From Thermomucor indicae-seudaticae (Eukaryota; Mucoromycota; Mucoromycetes; Mucorales; Lichtheimiaceae), in contig JSYX01000086.1 of the NCBI GenBank assembly GCA_000787465.1, positions 18,923 through 82,922 on the forward strand: a stretch of 64,000 bases of DNA, read 5' to 3'. Shown here piece by piece: positions 46,277-59,073 of the stretch. Made by a program: the position numbers and the translations under genes. Below the pieces are notes generated by a model, which saw only the letters and a list, made by a program, of their open reading frames with translations, had not been told where the DNA came from and did no database searches. Numbering within the stretch: position 1 is the first letter of the stretch; each line of letters opens with the position of its first letter.

Positions 46277-47420
46277 ATCGGTAACGACTCACCAGCAAGT
46301 GGTTCTGTATACTGCTGAATTCGGTGAAACCCCAAACTCGAAATGCTTGAGCTTGAGAGTCCGCTACACGTACATGTACACCTTGTTCAACAGAATCAAT
46401 ATGCCCTTTGTTTGCTCACCCGAAACAACAGCTTTCATGGGGGAATTCGTTTCATGTCAGAACTCTTTGTTACTATGCCCATTTGTTTAAGATATTCTTT
46501 GCGAGGTCTATAGCTCTATGCAGCCGAGGTAGACGATGCTTTTTGTCTCTCGTAGGAAGCTTATATTGGGAGGTATAGCTATCCAAGAAGTTTAGAAAAT
46601 ATCTTCATCGTCAATCCAAGACTGCAGTAATGTACCAGTGGTTTGTAATGTATCTTTTCCGGGCACCTTTTGTTGCAGAAAGACAATGGCGCGCCTCAGA
46701 CCCAATCGAAATGGTCGAACTGAGCATATGAAAAGCAGTTTTTTGGAGCTGTTGTATTCTACTGCACAGTATAACTGTTTATTGAATGGAAGTGTACCGT
46801 ATTACCCTGGTGCGCCACACCTTATTCAAGTGTGTTGCGGTGGCCAAAATAATGCTGGCTTCTACGGATTGGTCGTGTGGTCTGGAAGTTACGCACTGCA
46901 GAGGACTTGAGATCTGGGAGGGTCTTGTTTTGCGAAGTAAGAAAGGATGAATGAAAGTCTGTGCGGGTTTTATTTACTTCGCGTGAAAGCCAAGGTAGAT
47001 CGGGAGAGAAGTCATACATGCAGGCTAGGTATATAGACAGAACGCATGAGTCATTTTGTAGGTGATAGATTAAACTGCTGCTGCTGCTGCTCATCGAAGA
47101 CAGAGTCCAAAGGGTCGTGTCTTTCTGCTTCACACAAATTAAAGAAGCTTGTTAGTTGCCCTAAAATGGATGCGCCTTTGCAGTTGACTTTTACTGGCAT
47201 ATTGTGAATCGAATAGTAAGGAAAGAACATGTTTCGACAAATTTGGCTTGCTTGCGAATCTTAAAGAAAGGCAAATGAAGAAGAAAGAGAAAGCTAGGCT
47301 ACTACTTGACCATGAGATCAATACGTATAGGGTGCACGAGAAAGGAAACCGCTTTTTGCTCTTCCCGACGTTCTTGTAAAGTCCGTCAGCCCCTCTTCTA
47401 CTATCGCATAGTTTTTAGGA
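46277..47420. promoter_or_regulatory. Divergent intergenic region between NECAP and END3
   Basis: This 1.14-kb region separates the two starts, so both endocytic genes may draw on it for expression. No strong element can be named. Short frames at 46638-46910 and 46822-47133 are not protein-like. Confidence 0.45.
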
Positions 47421-49073
47421 ATGGCCTCCATCACACCGGCTGAGCGAGCCAAGTATGCTGAAATTTTTCAAGCTCGCGGTCAAGTGAATGGGTACATGTC
47501 TGGTGAGTTCCGATTCCTAGCTCTATTGATGCAGAGAACTGATTACTGTTCGCAGGCCCTGTTGCCCGAGACGTGCTATTGAGTTCCAATCTACCACCAC
47601 AAAGGCTCGAGCGCATTTGGTAATCACGATGGAGAAATCCGACAGTATTGTCGTCTGAATCTCGGTCTGATATGCTGGTCCTGTAGGGATCTTGCTGATA
47701 TTGATAAAGATGGCAGCCTCGACTTTGAAGAGTTCTGTATTGCCATGCACCTTACGTTCGACTGCATTAACGGCATCGAGCCGCCAATGAGCCTTCCGCC
47801 AACCCTAATTCCACCCAACAAGAGTCATCTCTTAGCAGGTGCTCCCATTCAGCCCCAACCTACCGGTGTATATCCTCAACAAACGGGTTACCACTCGTCG
47901 CCAGCAGCACCGAGTATTCAGCATCCGCAATCCACCGGTATATTAGCTCAACAAACAGGCTATTCGATGGCCTCCTATCAGCAGCCGTACGCCACTGCCC
48001 AGACGCCACAGTACACTGGCTTTACCCAGATTTCCACACCCCCTGTCGAGTTTAGCTGGGACATGACACCAGAGGATATGACAACCTACCAGAATATCTA
48101 TTCCAAGTATGCCAATGAGACAGGCAAAGTTCGATGTAAGCAAAATAAAAGAGAAACCGATCGTGGCGTATCATCATCTGCTCACATTTAAAAACTGAGT
48201 ATAGTCAATCAAATGGAGGACTTTTATGCGACGCTTGGTCTGTCGCGCACGGATCTAACAAATGCCTGGTAAAGAGGAAAAGCGGATGTGGTTGGTTGAT
48301 AAAAGGATGGAGATGACCAACGTACATGATTTAAACAGGACACTGGTGGATGTCAATCATACACATGCTCTGACCCAAGATCAATGCATTACATTTTTCC
48401 ATATACTTCATCAGAGGACAAAGGGTGCACCTATACCCAAAGACCTCCCGCCCGATCTGCACGCTGCTTTTGCTGGCGAATATTCGGCTGACCTCGGTGA
48501 ACGACCGGGCGCAGGAAGTGGTGCTCGGAAAGGAAACAATACGCCCATGTCGAAAAGCGCCCAGCTTGCTGATAGTTACGTGAACCGATTAGGTGCTGCC
48601 AGCACATCTCTCACTTCTAAAGGTACGGTACCACGACAAGAAAACAGTATGACTTCTTTGGATCTTGGACGCTCATCACTTGGCATTAATTAGGCTCTTC
48701 TGTTAAGGGCAACAAGTTCGACGAAGAGGATATGCTGAAGCGAGAACTAGAGGAGTTAAAGGAGCGAGTCAGAGACGCTGAGCGTCGCGTAGCTGCTGCA
48801 AAGGATGACGATTCATACGATAGCTTTGCATCACGGCCATTGAGAGACCAATTTCAAGCATTGTATGACTACAAGTTGCGGCAGCTAACGGATCAAGCTG
48901 ACATTGAGGACAAAGTGCGCAAGCAAGAGCGCGATATTGAAGCTGCACGCGACGCTGTCCGTCGACTGAACAGGATAGTAGACGATGTAAGAAGTAAGAA
49001 ACGAGAATTAGAGAACCTGTTAGAAGAGCGTCGTTCAGAAGTGCAAAAGACTTTGCGTCTCCTGGCCGAGTAA
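47421..49073 (+). CDS. END3: Endocytic adaptor End3 (EH domain protein)
   Basis: Six exons (47421-47502, 47556-47619, 47687-48135, 48205-48268, 48339-48622, 48694-49073) encode 440 residues. The first EH domain has EF-hand-like IWDLADIDKDGSLDFEEFCI near residue 50, followed by an End3-type Pro/Gln-rich linker (TG repeats such as QPTGVYPQQTGYH). A second, degenerate EH region starts at WDMTPEDMTTYQNIY, with LTQDQCITFFHILHQRTKG. A long C-terminal coiled coil (DMLKRELEELKERVRDAE onward) closes the protein. Order and length match End3, which works with Pan1 and Sla1 at cortical actin/clathrin patches. The linker carries repeated xPQQTGY motifs, which can be partner-binding sites for Pan1/Sla1-type complexes. 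Confidence 0.93.
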
Positions 49074-49264
49074 TGATAGTCCTTCTGCCAAGTCTTTTAC
49101 CCCATCTTTAGATCATCCCCTTCCTATTACTGTCAAATAATATATAAGACCATCATTTCACCGTTTTACCACTCCAAGAAAAAGGGAATGCTTTTAGTCC
49201 CTTGCGAAACACTTTTTAAGGCAGAACTGACCATGTTGTATCCTTGAAAGATTTGCATCCGCCA

Positions 49265-50907
49265 ATGAAACAACAAGAAATTTTGGCCAAGTCCGGAAGC
49301 TCAGGAACAAAACTCTTGACAGATAATGCTATCTCGACAGCTTTTCCGCTCTTTGCGCAGTGTTGCGCCCTCTTCTTGTATGTAAGAGTTAAGCTGGGGC
49401 TGCGCGCACCGTACAGTTGAAACTGATCAACTTTTTGGAAGGTCAATCGGTGCGACGACGACTTCATGTCAGTTGCAAGCTCAATTGCAATGCGCAACAA
49501 ACAATTGCAGACGGTATATATAGAAAGCTGTGTTCCTGTAAATATAAAGGCAAACTCGTTCTGAATGCGATAGCCTGTTTTTGTTGAAAAGAGGCCAAGC
49601 TGAGCGAACTGGATCATCGCACCATTGGCAAGGCTCAATCCCTCTTCATGATCCATCCATACAGTCCCGGTTCTATTTTCATGCTCCCTCACGGAACACG
49701 TATTGTGCGAAAGCTTCAAGACTTTTTACGGGATGAATATGCACGTTATGGATACGAAGAAGTGATGACGCCTATTATTTATAAAAAGGATCTCTGGGAA
49801 ACGAGTGGACATTGGCAGAATTACATGGAGGATATGTTCATGGTCCACAGCGGTCGAGGAGCAGAGGAAGGAGAAGAAGCTGCTGCTGTTTACGGTCTAA
49901 AACCGATGAATTGCCCTGGACATTGCTTGATCTTCGATAGTACTCCTAAATCCTATCGCGATTTACCTATCCGATTAGCTGATTTCAGTCCTCTGCACCG
50001 GTACGTTCTACATCATCGATCTGATTTGGATACAGGTCCCAATTGAAACTTGATGCTGGTATATAGTAACGAAGCATCGGGTGCATTGTCTGGTCTCACG
50101 AGAGTAAGACGGTTTCATCAGGACGACGCACACATCTTTTGCACAGAAGACCAAATTGGTTCAGAAATCGCGGCATGCCTGTCCTTTGTAGACCGTGTTT
50201 ATTCTGCCTTCCAGTTCCCTCACTACGAACTGACACTATCGACACGTCCAGAGAGTAATTACATTGGTAGCATCGAAGAGTGGGAACATGCAGAAAACGC
50301 ATTAAAGCAGGCGCTCGACGGTACTGGCCGGGGATGGAGCTTAAAACAAGGCGACGGAGCGTTCTATGGCCCAAAAATCGACATTATGGTGAAAGATTCG
50401 AGCGGCAAGTCTCACCAGACAGCAACCATCCAGCTTGACTTTCAATTACCTCGCCGTTTCGGACTAAGATATGTTGATGAACATGATTCTATGCGGACAC
50501 CTGTCATTATCCACCGGGCTATCCTGGGTTCGATTGAACGCATGATGGCCATTCTGATCGAACACACTGGAGGCAAGTGGCCGTTTTGGCTCAGTCCTCG
50601 ACAAGCTGCTGTCATTCCTGTGTCCACACAGTTTGCGGATTATGCATCCGCTGTTGCTAAACAATTATCAACCGGCAAACCCCATGAGCAATTCTATGTA
50701 GATGCAATCAGTTCCACCCGCGATAGACTCAACAAGATGATCCGGCAGGCGCAGCAGCAGCGATATAATTTCATTCTTGTTGTCGGGCAAAAGGAAATGG
50801 ATGCAGGCACAGTCAATGTGCGAACACGGAAAGGGGATATCCTCGGTACGATGTCGGTGGATCAAGTCCGGCAAATGTTTGCAGAGCTGACCGAGAAGCG
50901 GGAATAA
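49265..50907 (+). CDS. MST1: Threonyl-tRNA synthetase, short mitochondrial-type (no TGS or editing domain)
   Basis: The clear part is exon 3 (49592-50000) and exon 4 (50067-50907), joined in phase. They carry the class II core: LDHRTIGKAQSLFMIHPYSP, GSIFMLPHGTRI, KPMNCPGHC, motif 2 RVRRFHQDDAHIFC, the GAFYGPKIDI and QLDFQLPRRFGL signatures, motif 3 HRAILGSIERMMAILIEHTG and the anticodon-binding C domain. The start is uncertain: a 25-nt exon (49417-49441) gives LKLINFLEEAK, the helix usually leading into DHRxIG, and the best first exon is 49265-49381, which does not look like a mitochondrial presequence. Total about 460 residues. The absence of TGS and editing domains matches mitochondrial Mst1 rather than the cytosolic enzyme. 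Confidence 0.85.
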
Positions 50908-51078
50908 AGTCGTTCAACTGTACATATATACAAACAATAACTACTGATAATAGACATCACTTTGTATTTTAAAGCCCTTTGCACGATGAAACGTACATCG
51001 ACTTCCATCCATTGCATGGATGCGTTCAATATCTGCTGATATGGAGATACTCATGAAAGGTCGGCTCCAAAATTGTAT

Positions 51079-52657
51079 TTATTGCTCATTTAGTATTTTT
51101 GCGATCGCTAATACCAGGTTCAGGACTTGTAAATGCTCATCGGCACCTTGGACTAGACGGATATCTGTCGTTGCCAGAATTTGCGAGATTTTCGACTTTT
51201 GATGTGTTGTAACTGTGTCATCGTTCATGATTTCGTCATGTATCTAAGGACTATGTTAGAGCATGAACATTGGGATAACCATATACAACAAGCAACGGTA
51301 CCTGTGAGATGATAATCTCTGCTGAGTATCCAGAGTTCATTACAAGCTCGATAACATCTTGTATTTCTGTATACTTTTTGGAGTGCCATGACTGCCTCAA
51401 CACTTGCATTGTGTCTTCAGGGATTGACTTTTTGCAGACGGGGTTGACGTTAGCATGGATAGCATCAAAAGAAAAAGAGAGCAGACTTACTCCAGCCAGC
51501 TCGCTAATCGTTTCTGAAGTCACGGGATCGTTTTGATGAAGAGTAGCTGCGCTTTGCAGGAAAGTTATTGCTTTTCGTAAATCACCGTTAGATGCTTTAA
51601 GGAGAGTGTCCATAGTCTAACTCAATCACATCAGTATACAAGCCTCTTTCTCTCTATAGCATCGCCTTCGCATACCCCTGGTGCCAGCTCCACATTTTCT
51701 TCATGACAGATCATTTCGAGTCGTCTCGTTACATCGGATTCCGGTAAAGATTTGAAACGAAACTTGGCACATCGGGATGTGATGGGTTCGATAATACTAT
51801 ACAATGTCAGAAGCGAACCTTGGCCACCATGAATAGGGGTTGGGGACAAGTACGACTTACCGACTCACGTAATTGCAAATGATACAAAATCGAGTGGTTT
51901 TTGAATAGGTTTCCATCGTTCGTCGTAAAGCAGATTGTGCATCTTTTGTCATTGAGTCGGCTTCATCCAGAATAACAATCTTGTAGGGAGGACAAGGATA
52001 CCCACTTTGTCGAGTTAAAATCATGCTTGAAATGAGAGGCTCTTGTAAGTCTCCCCTCCCCGAACTTTACCTGACGGTCTGGGTCACGGTTGATCTGGAA
52101 AAGTTCTTGACTTTTTCTCGGATAACCTGAATACCTCGCTCGTCCGATGCATTAAGCTCCAAAATCCTTGATTTCATCAAAGTTGGTCTGGAGAACAAAG
52201 CAACGTTGTTATATCAAATGCTGCGTGACTAAGATGTGCTTGTTGTACTACCCGTATAGTTCTCGAGCCAAGGCGAGGATTGTAGATGTTTTACCGGTTC
52301 CTGGTGGACCATAGAACAACAAGTGTGGAAGCTACATTTATATATACCCCTTTCTCTTTCAACCGACTTATTCTGTCAAATGGGAACGTCATCGCAACCA
52401 CAAGCTTACGTTTTCCGACTTTAGTGCCCTTTTCAAAACCATAACCGCCTGTTCTTGTGAAGAAATATCGTCCATTGACTTTGGCCGACTGCATCCAACC
52501 GACAGAGACAAAAGTTAAATAATTAATCTGCAATCGATGGCTTTCCCGAGCCAATTGTCAGGACCCACTATTTCTCAACCCAAGGTTTTAAAAAGTCTCT
52601 CGACTTTGGTTGCGCATCGTTCGCTGTACGATTGGATTTGGCTTGAAAGAAACTCAT
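51079..52657 (-). CDS. RFC2: Replication factor C small subunit (yeast Rfc2 / human RFC4 type)
   Basis: Nine exons (52569-52657, 52410-52488, 52252-52331, 52071-52187, 51861-52004, 51676-51796, 51491-51616, 51302-51427, 51079-51243) encode 348 residues, the normal small-subunit length. Walker A is [15 protein letters not shown], Walker B is [10 protein letters not shown], the RFC box [10 protein letters not shown] follows, and the arginine finger SRC lies in [15 protein letters not shown], a sequence that separates Rfc2/human RFC4 from other subunits. The C-terminal collar domain completes it. The protein loads PCNA onto primed DNA at the replication fork. It is transcribed away from SLA2. 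Confidence 0.95.
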
Positions 52658-53664
52658 TCTTTTCGTTTGGGCAAACAGTAAACGCGTCCAATTTTTGTCT
52701 AGTCTGCGCTTAAAAGCGCGGCACAGCGACGCGTAAAGGATCATCTCGTGCCGGTTGTATTCCTTACATACTTAAATGTGTCGTAATAATATGGATGACA
52801 AAGTAATTCTTTTCTATTACTGTATCCTACTTTCTTTTCCCTCTGTATTTTGATTAAGTTACGATATATGCGTATATGAGAATAAAGAGTTCCAGTAAGT
52901 ACTCATATAAAGAATGACGTCGCGTCAAAGAAGCTCTTATTACTTGTATAATTAAACATGTCCTTGTGTCTGGGTTGTTGTGTTGGGCAAAAAATGCCAA
53001 ATGCTTGACAGATTATCCAAGCATGACAGGTGGTGGGGACTCACGCACAAAGATGCTTTAGTTAACTGGACAAAAATGTCAGTCGAGGCAGCACTGACGA
53101 ATGCGATATACGGATATACGGTGATGTTTGCGAAATTAAACTTGACGCTCATGCCTGTAATTGCTTATTTGCCAGCAAATGACTACATATTGGTAACTTT
53201 TTCATCGACAAAACTGGTTTTACAAATGTATTGAAATAAGCCATGTAGCGCGTTATCTGATACAAGTGCCTCGAATTGGGAACACCTCACAATCAAATGT
53301 AGAATGCACGGCATAGCAGATTCTGTCGGTGGTCATGCAGCAGCTACTGCGCATCGCTGGGTAACAGTTTATATCAGCAAGTGTTGAAGCGGTTTTCCGA
53401 ATCAGTTGTTGCCAGTACGAAACATGACTTCCGCTCCCGCTCTCCAGGGCGATAAATATCCAAGCGACAGCAAATTCTCGCTGTTGACAATCGAAAGGAT
53501 TCAGCGTTGCCCTGTTAAAGTTAGTTTCTGAAGAAGCGAGCCCAGTTAAAAGAAGTGGGCAAAAGCATGTGTCGGGCGAGATCGTCAAAAAATCCCGATA
53601 GACGCATTTTGTGCATGCCTGCCTTTTTCGGTACACTTTCTTTTGCGATCACTTTGCTTCAACA
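52658..53664. promoter_or_regulatory. Divergent intergenic region between RFC2 and SLA2
   Basis: About 1 kb between the two starts. Contains AGTGACGCG-like MluI core (GACGCGT) near 52725-52735 (gcgacgcgtaaa), close to the RFC2 start, which would fit a G1/S MBF-type site. Short frames at 52980-53234 and 53253-53636 are not protein-like. Confidence 0.4.
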
Positions 53665-56600
53665 ATGTCCTACCTGTCGGCTGAAAAAGCCGAAAGCGAG
53701 CTTAGTCAAAGCATCAAGAAAGCAACTAGCATTGAGGAAACTGCACCAAAGCAAAAGCATGTTCGCAGTAAGATGCTCTTTCTTCTTCTTCCGTGTCCCC
53801 TTCCTGCATAAAGAACCTTTCCGCTTGACCATCATCTTGTAACAGAATGCATTGTGTACACTTGGGACCACCGCACCTCGGCTGTCATTTGGAATATTCT
53901 CAAAGTCCAACCTTTGGCCGACGAAGTACAAACTTTCAAGGCGCTCATCACAGTCCACAAGATCATCAAAGATGGTCATCCCAATGTACGTGTTATGATA
54001 CATAACCTGACTTCGGTATGATACTGAGATATATGGCACATTGTTTCTTTGGTAGGTTATTAAAGACGCTCTTCGAGAAACCGGGTGGTTGGAAGCATGT
54101 GCCAGGAGCGTCATGGCTGATGGCGTTCGAGGATATGGTACCTTGATACGTAACTACGTCGATCTCCTTCTGGCCAAATTACAGTATCACCGTGACCATC
54201 CGGAATTCAATGGAACTTTCGATTACGAAGAGTATATCAGTCTTAAGAATATTGATGATCCAAATGAAGGGTATGGCTTGTTTCTGCTTCATTTACATAC
54301 GAGCGACTAAGAGACATCTTGGCATTCCAGATTCGAGACGATTAGTGACCTTATGAATCTACAGGATCGTATTGATCGGTTTCAGAAAGTGGTGTTTGCC
54401 AGCTTCCGGATGTCATCAAACAATGAGTGCCGCATTGCTTCGCTTGTACCATTGGTTGAAGAAAGCTATGGTATATACAAGTTTATCACCAATATGCTTC
54501 GCGCCATGCATAAGAGTAAGTCCAACTTCATGATAGCAAACGATTTAGCGCGACTTCAACTTTCTTCTATTTTCCCTCAGAGACTGGAGCAACAGATGCT
54601 TTGGCTCCCTTACGTCAAAGATACAATGCACAACATTACGCCCTTCTAAAGTTTTACTACGAATGTTCAAACCTTCGATACCTCACAAGTCTGATCAATG
54701 TGCCCAAATTACCTGCAGACCCGCCATCACTTATTGAAGCAAGCACGCCAAAGCTTCCAAAGCGCCCGACTACAGCCGAGTCGACTCCTCCTCCAGCACA
54801 GCCTTCACCAGAACCAGTGATTGATTTCTGGTCGGAAAAGCAAGCGCAGCAGCAACGCCAATATGAAGAAGAGCAAAGACGATTAGAGCAACAACGACTA
54901 CGAGAGCAGGAACAGCTGCGTCAGCAGCAATTGCAACAACAACGGGAGTTTGAGGAGCAACAGCGTCTTTTAGCCGAACGCGAAAGGCAGCAACAGGAAG
55001 AGCTTCTTCGGCAGCAGATGCAGAACCAGCAGTTTGGAAGAATTAACGAACTGGAAATGCAGCTCTTGAACTACCGCAACCAGCTTGAACGCAACCAGAT
55101 GATGCTTGAACAATATGATCGGGTACGGCCTGCGCTTATAGGCGGTCTTTAATTAACGCAGATGACTGATATATCTGTTAATATCAGCGAGTGAAAGCTC
55201 TCGAACAAGAACTAAGTCAAGTTAATGCTCATTCACAGCAACGAGACGCCTCCAAAGACGAACTTATCCGGTCGTTACAAAGTAAGCATCGGTTCATTTT
55301 ACGCTGATAGGGTTTTCTTTTTATCTAACGACCCAGTCCAGACGAAATACAAATGTGGAAGAACAAGTATGAGGCTCTGGCAAAACTGTACAGCCAATTG
55401 CGAAAAGAACATATTGATTTGTTAAATAAATACAAGCAGCTGCAAGTCAAGGCCAATTCGGCTCAAGAGGCTACAGAAAAGCTGGAGCGCATGCAAGCTG
55501 ATATGCGCGCAAAGAACGTAGAGTTGGCTGATCTTATTCGCGAGCGCGACAGAGCTCGAAACGAGCTTGCCAGACTACAAGCGGTAAATCCTCTCAAGCT
55601 AAAGATTTGCTCTGATATGCCGTTTAACAATTCTTCTATCTATCGACTGGCGAGCACAGAACCAACGAGATGATTTTGAGCGTATGCAACGCGAGTTAGA
55701 GGAGACACGAGCCCAAATGCAAGATATGGGCAAATCAAAGGGTGCTGAAGTCAGCGCTCTTTTGACAAAGTTTAACCGTGAAAAGGCCGAGTTGGAAGCT
55801 AGTCTGATGGAGAAACAAGCCCTGATCGATGAGTTCTTGAAACAAATTGAACAGCAGCAAAGCGATGCCGATCGAGTTCGTCAGGTAAGCATTTACCCGT
55901 GAGCGCTGGCTTGCTTGCTACGGGCGTGCAACTGAATGTCTTCTGGTTACTGTCTAGGAAAAAGACGAGGAAATCGCCGTTCTGCAGGCTGGCATGGACG
56001 AATGTCTGCAAAAGCTTGCTGATCTCCAGCAGGTAAGTTTCCAAAGACACGCTGTTTGATATCTAAATTTGCTCACAGACAGACGCACTATGGCTTTCCA
56101 GCATGATAAGCAGGCCGATTTACAAGAAGCGCTCGATCGCCTGGAAGCACAGCAGACAGATAAACTTAACCAGATCCTAGGTAAAACACAAAGGTCTTAT
56201 GATCCTCCCTTTTCCTCGTATGAACTCCTTTATGTGCAGATAGTATCTTGACCACCTGTGTGCAGAAAATCAATGACGGCGTTTACGAGTTGGAAACACC
56301 TGGCCAGCATGGCAATGAGAACGCTACACCTGAGTTGACGCTTTCAATGATCGAAAGGGCGAGTATCATGAGTGTAGAATTCATGTCAGCGTTCAGCAAG
56401 TTCTTGGACGGCTCCAACTCTGGCGATCACACTATCACGATTACACGGGCCCTTGAGTTTGCAGACACGATTATTGATGTGCTCCTCCATGCAAAAGGAA
56501 TCACACGACTGGTGATCAAGGACGAGGATATTGATGAGATCATAAAGCTGGCACGCCAGTCTGCAGAAGCATGCATTCGATACTTCAGCAGTGTCATGTC

Positions 56601-57611
56601 TAGCTATCTCAAGATGTTACCACCAGCTCAAAGACCTGAAGTTATTATTCAGGGCGACATGCGCGTCCAGGAAGCTCTGACGAAGCTATCTCAGAAGACG
56701 GAGGATCTCATTCTGGCAGGAGCTACGGATATTAACAAGCTTGCAGAAGGCGAAGTCGGTGATCTCGTTGAGCAGGAAATGTCCAATGCCGCACGAGCCA
56801 TCGAAGAAGCCACGGCCAAGATCCAGGAATTGATGAGGCGACCGAGCAACCCCGAGTTCTCGGCTACCGATCTGCAAGTGCATCAGCTTATTTTAAACTC
56901 TGTGCTTGCATTGACAAATGCGATTGCCAATTTGATCAAATGTGCGACTGCATCCCAGCAAGAGATTGTAGCACAAGGTCGTGGCACGTCGTCCAAAGCA
57001 GCGTTCTACAAGAAGCATAATCGATGGACAGAAGGTTTGATTTCGGCTGCCAAGGCTGTCGGGGTAGCCACAAATCTGCTCGTAGAGGCTGCTGATGGGG
57101 TTATCAGCAAGACACATTCTTTGGAGCAGTTAATTGTGGCATCCAACGAGGTTTCAGCCGCTACCGCACAGCTCGTAGCCGCTTCCCGAGTCAAGTCAAC
57201 GTTCATGTCGCGTACGCAAGAAAGACTGGAACTTGCCGCAAAGGCAGTCAAAGACGCAGCGAGCGAACTTGTGAAGCAAGTTAGAAACCTTGTAGCAGAA
57301 AAGGCCGAGCGGGACGGTGGCGGTCTAGATGTCGAATTCAACAAGCTGTCTGTGCATGAATTTAAGCGACGAGAGATGGAGCAACAAGTGAAGATTCTGA
57401 AACTAGATGCAGAACTTACAAATGCTCGCAGGATTCTGGCAGAAATGCGGTAAATATCATTAACCAAAGTCTTCATGATAAACAATTGTTCTAATCTGAA
57501 ATGCAATGTACTTCAATAGGCGAAGCGGATATCATACCGGTAAGCTTTTCAGACTGGATTGCAGACAGACCGTGTTACTAACGTTGTGCGTTTTCAGAGG
57601 AAACCGATTAA
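53665..57611 (+). CDS. SLA2: Endocytic coat protein Sla2/End4 (ANTH and THATCH domains, Hip1R family)
   Basis: Thirteen exons encode 1,047 residues; exon 11 (56240-57449) is the largest, followed by a 20-nt exon (57520-57539) and a 14-nt last exon (57598-57611). The ANTH domain (SIKKATSIEE, KALITVHKIIKDGHPNVIKDAL) binds PIP2. A central Gln/Glu-rich coiled coil dimerises and binds clathrin light chain (residues about 320-640). The C-terminal talin-like THATCH/I-LWEQ core ends KLSVHEFKRREMEQQVKILK...AEMRRSGYHTEETD. Sla2 links PIP2-membrane, clathrin and actin at endocytic sites. All exon phases agree. The start MSYLSAEKAESE matches the usual beginning of fungal Sla2. Confidence 0.96.
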
Positions 57612-57977
57612 ATACTGCAACTAGCTTTTTGAATAAACCCACCACATTTTCTTCTGAACCTCATCATACTCTGGATGTATATCTCTACACTGTAAAAAGA
57701 TACGATACAGACCATTTGACAATTCAGTTTTCTGGTTATTTCTCGGTGCACTCTTCTTCTTGGACAATACTTAGCCTACTGCGAATATCAGATAACTTGT
57801 TCATGTCGAGCGAACCGTCAGGTAATAATGGCCATTAATTGCCGTGCAAAACACCGTTGAAGTAGCACAAACCTCTCATTGGTTTATGCGGGTTGTACAA
57901 ATGGGTCCCGGTCTCTCCTCTCAGAAACGACTACAGCAGCGATCTTTCGATCTCTCTCGGTGCTCAGGCAATTGTCA
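57612..57977. other. Spacer between SLA2 and flavoprotein genes
   Basis: 366 bp that hold the SLA2 3' end and the promoter of the flavoprotein gene. No other feature seen. Confidence 0.4.
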
Positions 57978-58875
57978 ATGGCGCGATCGACAGTGAATCC
58001 TGCATGGAAAGAGCTGATCCTTTCGAGACTGAATAAAAACATTGAACAACAAGGCATGAGCGCCACGTATGTCGCACTGGCCACTGTGACGCGAGACAAT
58101 AAACCAGCGAACCGTACTGTGGTCTTCAGGTATGGTTAAACAGACAGAAGGAAAAAAAGATGTATAATAGTCTTCTTGTCTAACAAGCCTTTGAAGAGGG
58201 TTTGCTGGACAAGATCACAAGGAAGAGACAGGTTGGGAAAGTGATTTGCTCGTGATAACATGCACCAAGCGTTCCCGCAAGATGGACCAAATCCAAGCTA
58301 ACTCTATGGCTGAAATAAGTTGGTAAACTTGCAGCTGTTCTTTCCTTGCCATTATTATGATTTGAATCATCACTTACCAATGTCGCGCAAGGTTTATGAA
58401 CGGAACTCAAGAGCAGTTTCGTGTTAATGGCAGACTGCATGCACTGACCAACAGTGGGTTTCTAAGCAATGACAGCGCGTCTTGCTTATCGCAAGAGCAT
58501 ATCCAACGCAAAAATGAATTGTCAGTGAGCAATAAGGATGGAAAGAGTCCAGCGACACGCGCCTTTCTTGCGGCGTTGAAAGGCAGCTCGTCCTCTTTCG
58601 ATTGGGAAGCTGAAAGGCTACGACAATGGTATCGAATGAGCGATGAACTGCGTGCAACCTTTGTTGATAGTGAGAAGAAGCGGTTAGAAATCCAAGAGAT
58701 GGACGACTCAACGGGTTGGTTTAAACATGAGGATCCAAACACTCAAGCATTACTGGAACAAGCCTATGAGAACTTTGTCGTTCTATTCCTTGAAGTCCAT
58801 CATGTAGATTACCTCCACTTGATAACTGGAGAACATGTACTATACCACAAATCTGGCGAAAAGCGCCGCTTGTGA
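57978..58875 (+). CDS. PNPOx-like FMN-binding protein (Alr4036/YLR456W-YPR172W type)
   Basis: Three exons (57978-58129, 58197-58322, 58392-58875) encode 253 residues. The split-barrel opens with NPAWKELILSRLNKNIEQQG, then ATYVALATVTRDNKPANRTVVFRGF, LLVITCTKRSRKMDQI, NSMAEISWFMNGTQEQFRVNGR, an order typical of pyridoxamine 5'-phosphate oxidase-like Alr4036 proteins found in many fungi. The C-terminal PNPOx dimerisation segment ends NFVVLFLEVHHVDYLHLITGEHVLYHKSGEKRRL (described here in pieces: NFVVLFLEVHHVDYLH, then a Lys/Arg end). FMN binding is likely; the substrate is not known, and most homologues lack pyridoxamine oxidase activity. I chose ATG 57978 rather than an earlier one because upstream residues are not conserved-looking. 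Confidence 0.85.
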
Positions 58876-59073
58876 GAGAGAAAGATTGTGTTGCAGTAGT
58901 ACCACAACAAACTCCACGTGGTTATTGCTTGTACTATATTGATAAAAGAACACTTTTGGTCCGAGCCGGGAACTCGGCGGTCCATTTTTTTCCCTCCTCT
59001 TCTTTTCCTTCCTCTGACTGTTATAAAGAAGTTCGTGAGAAAGAAAAAGTGTGGAAATAATAAAAATTTTCGC

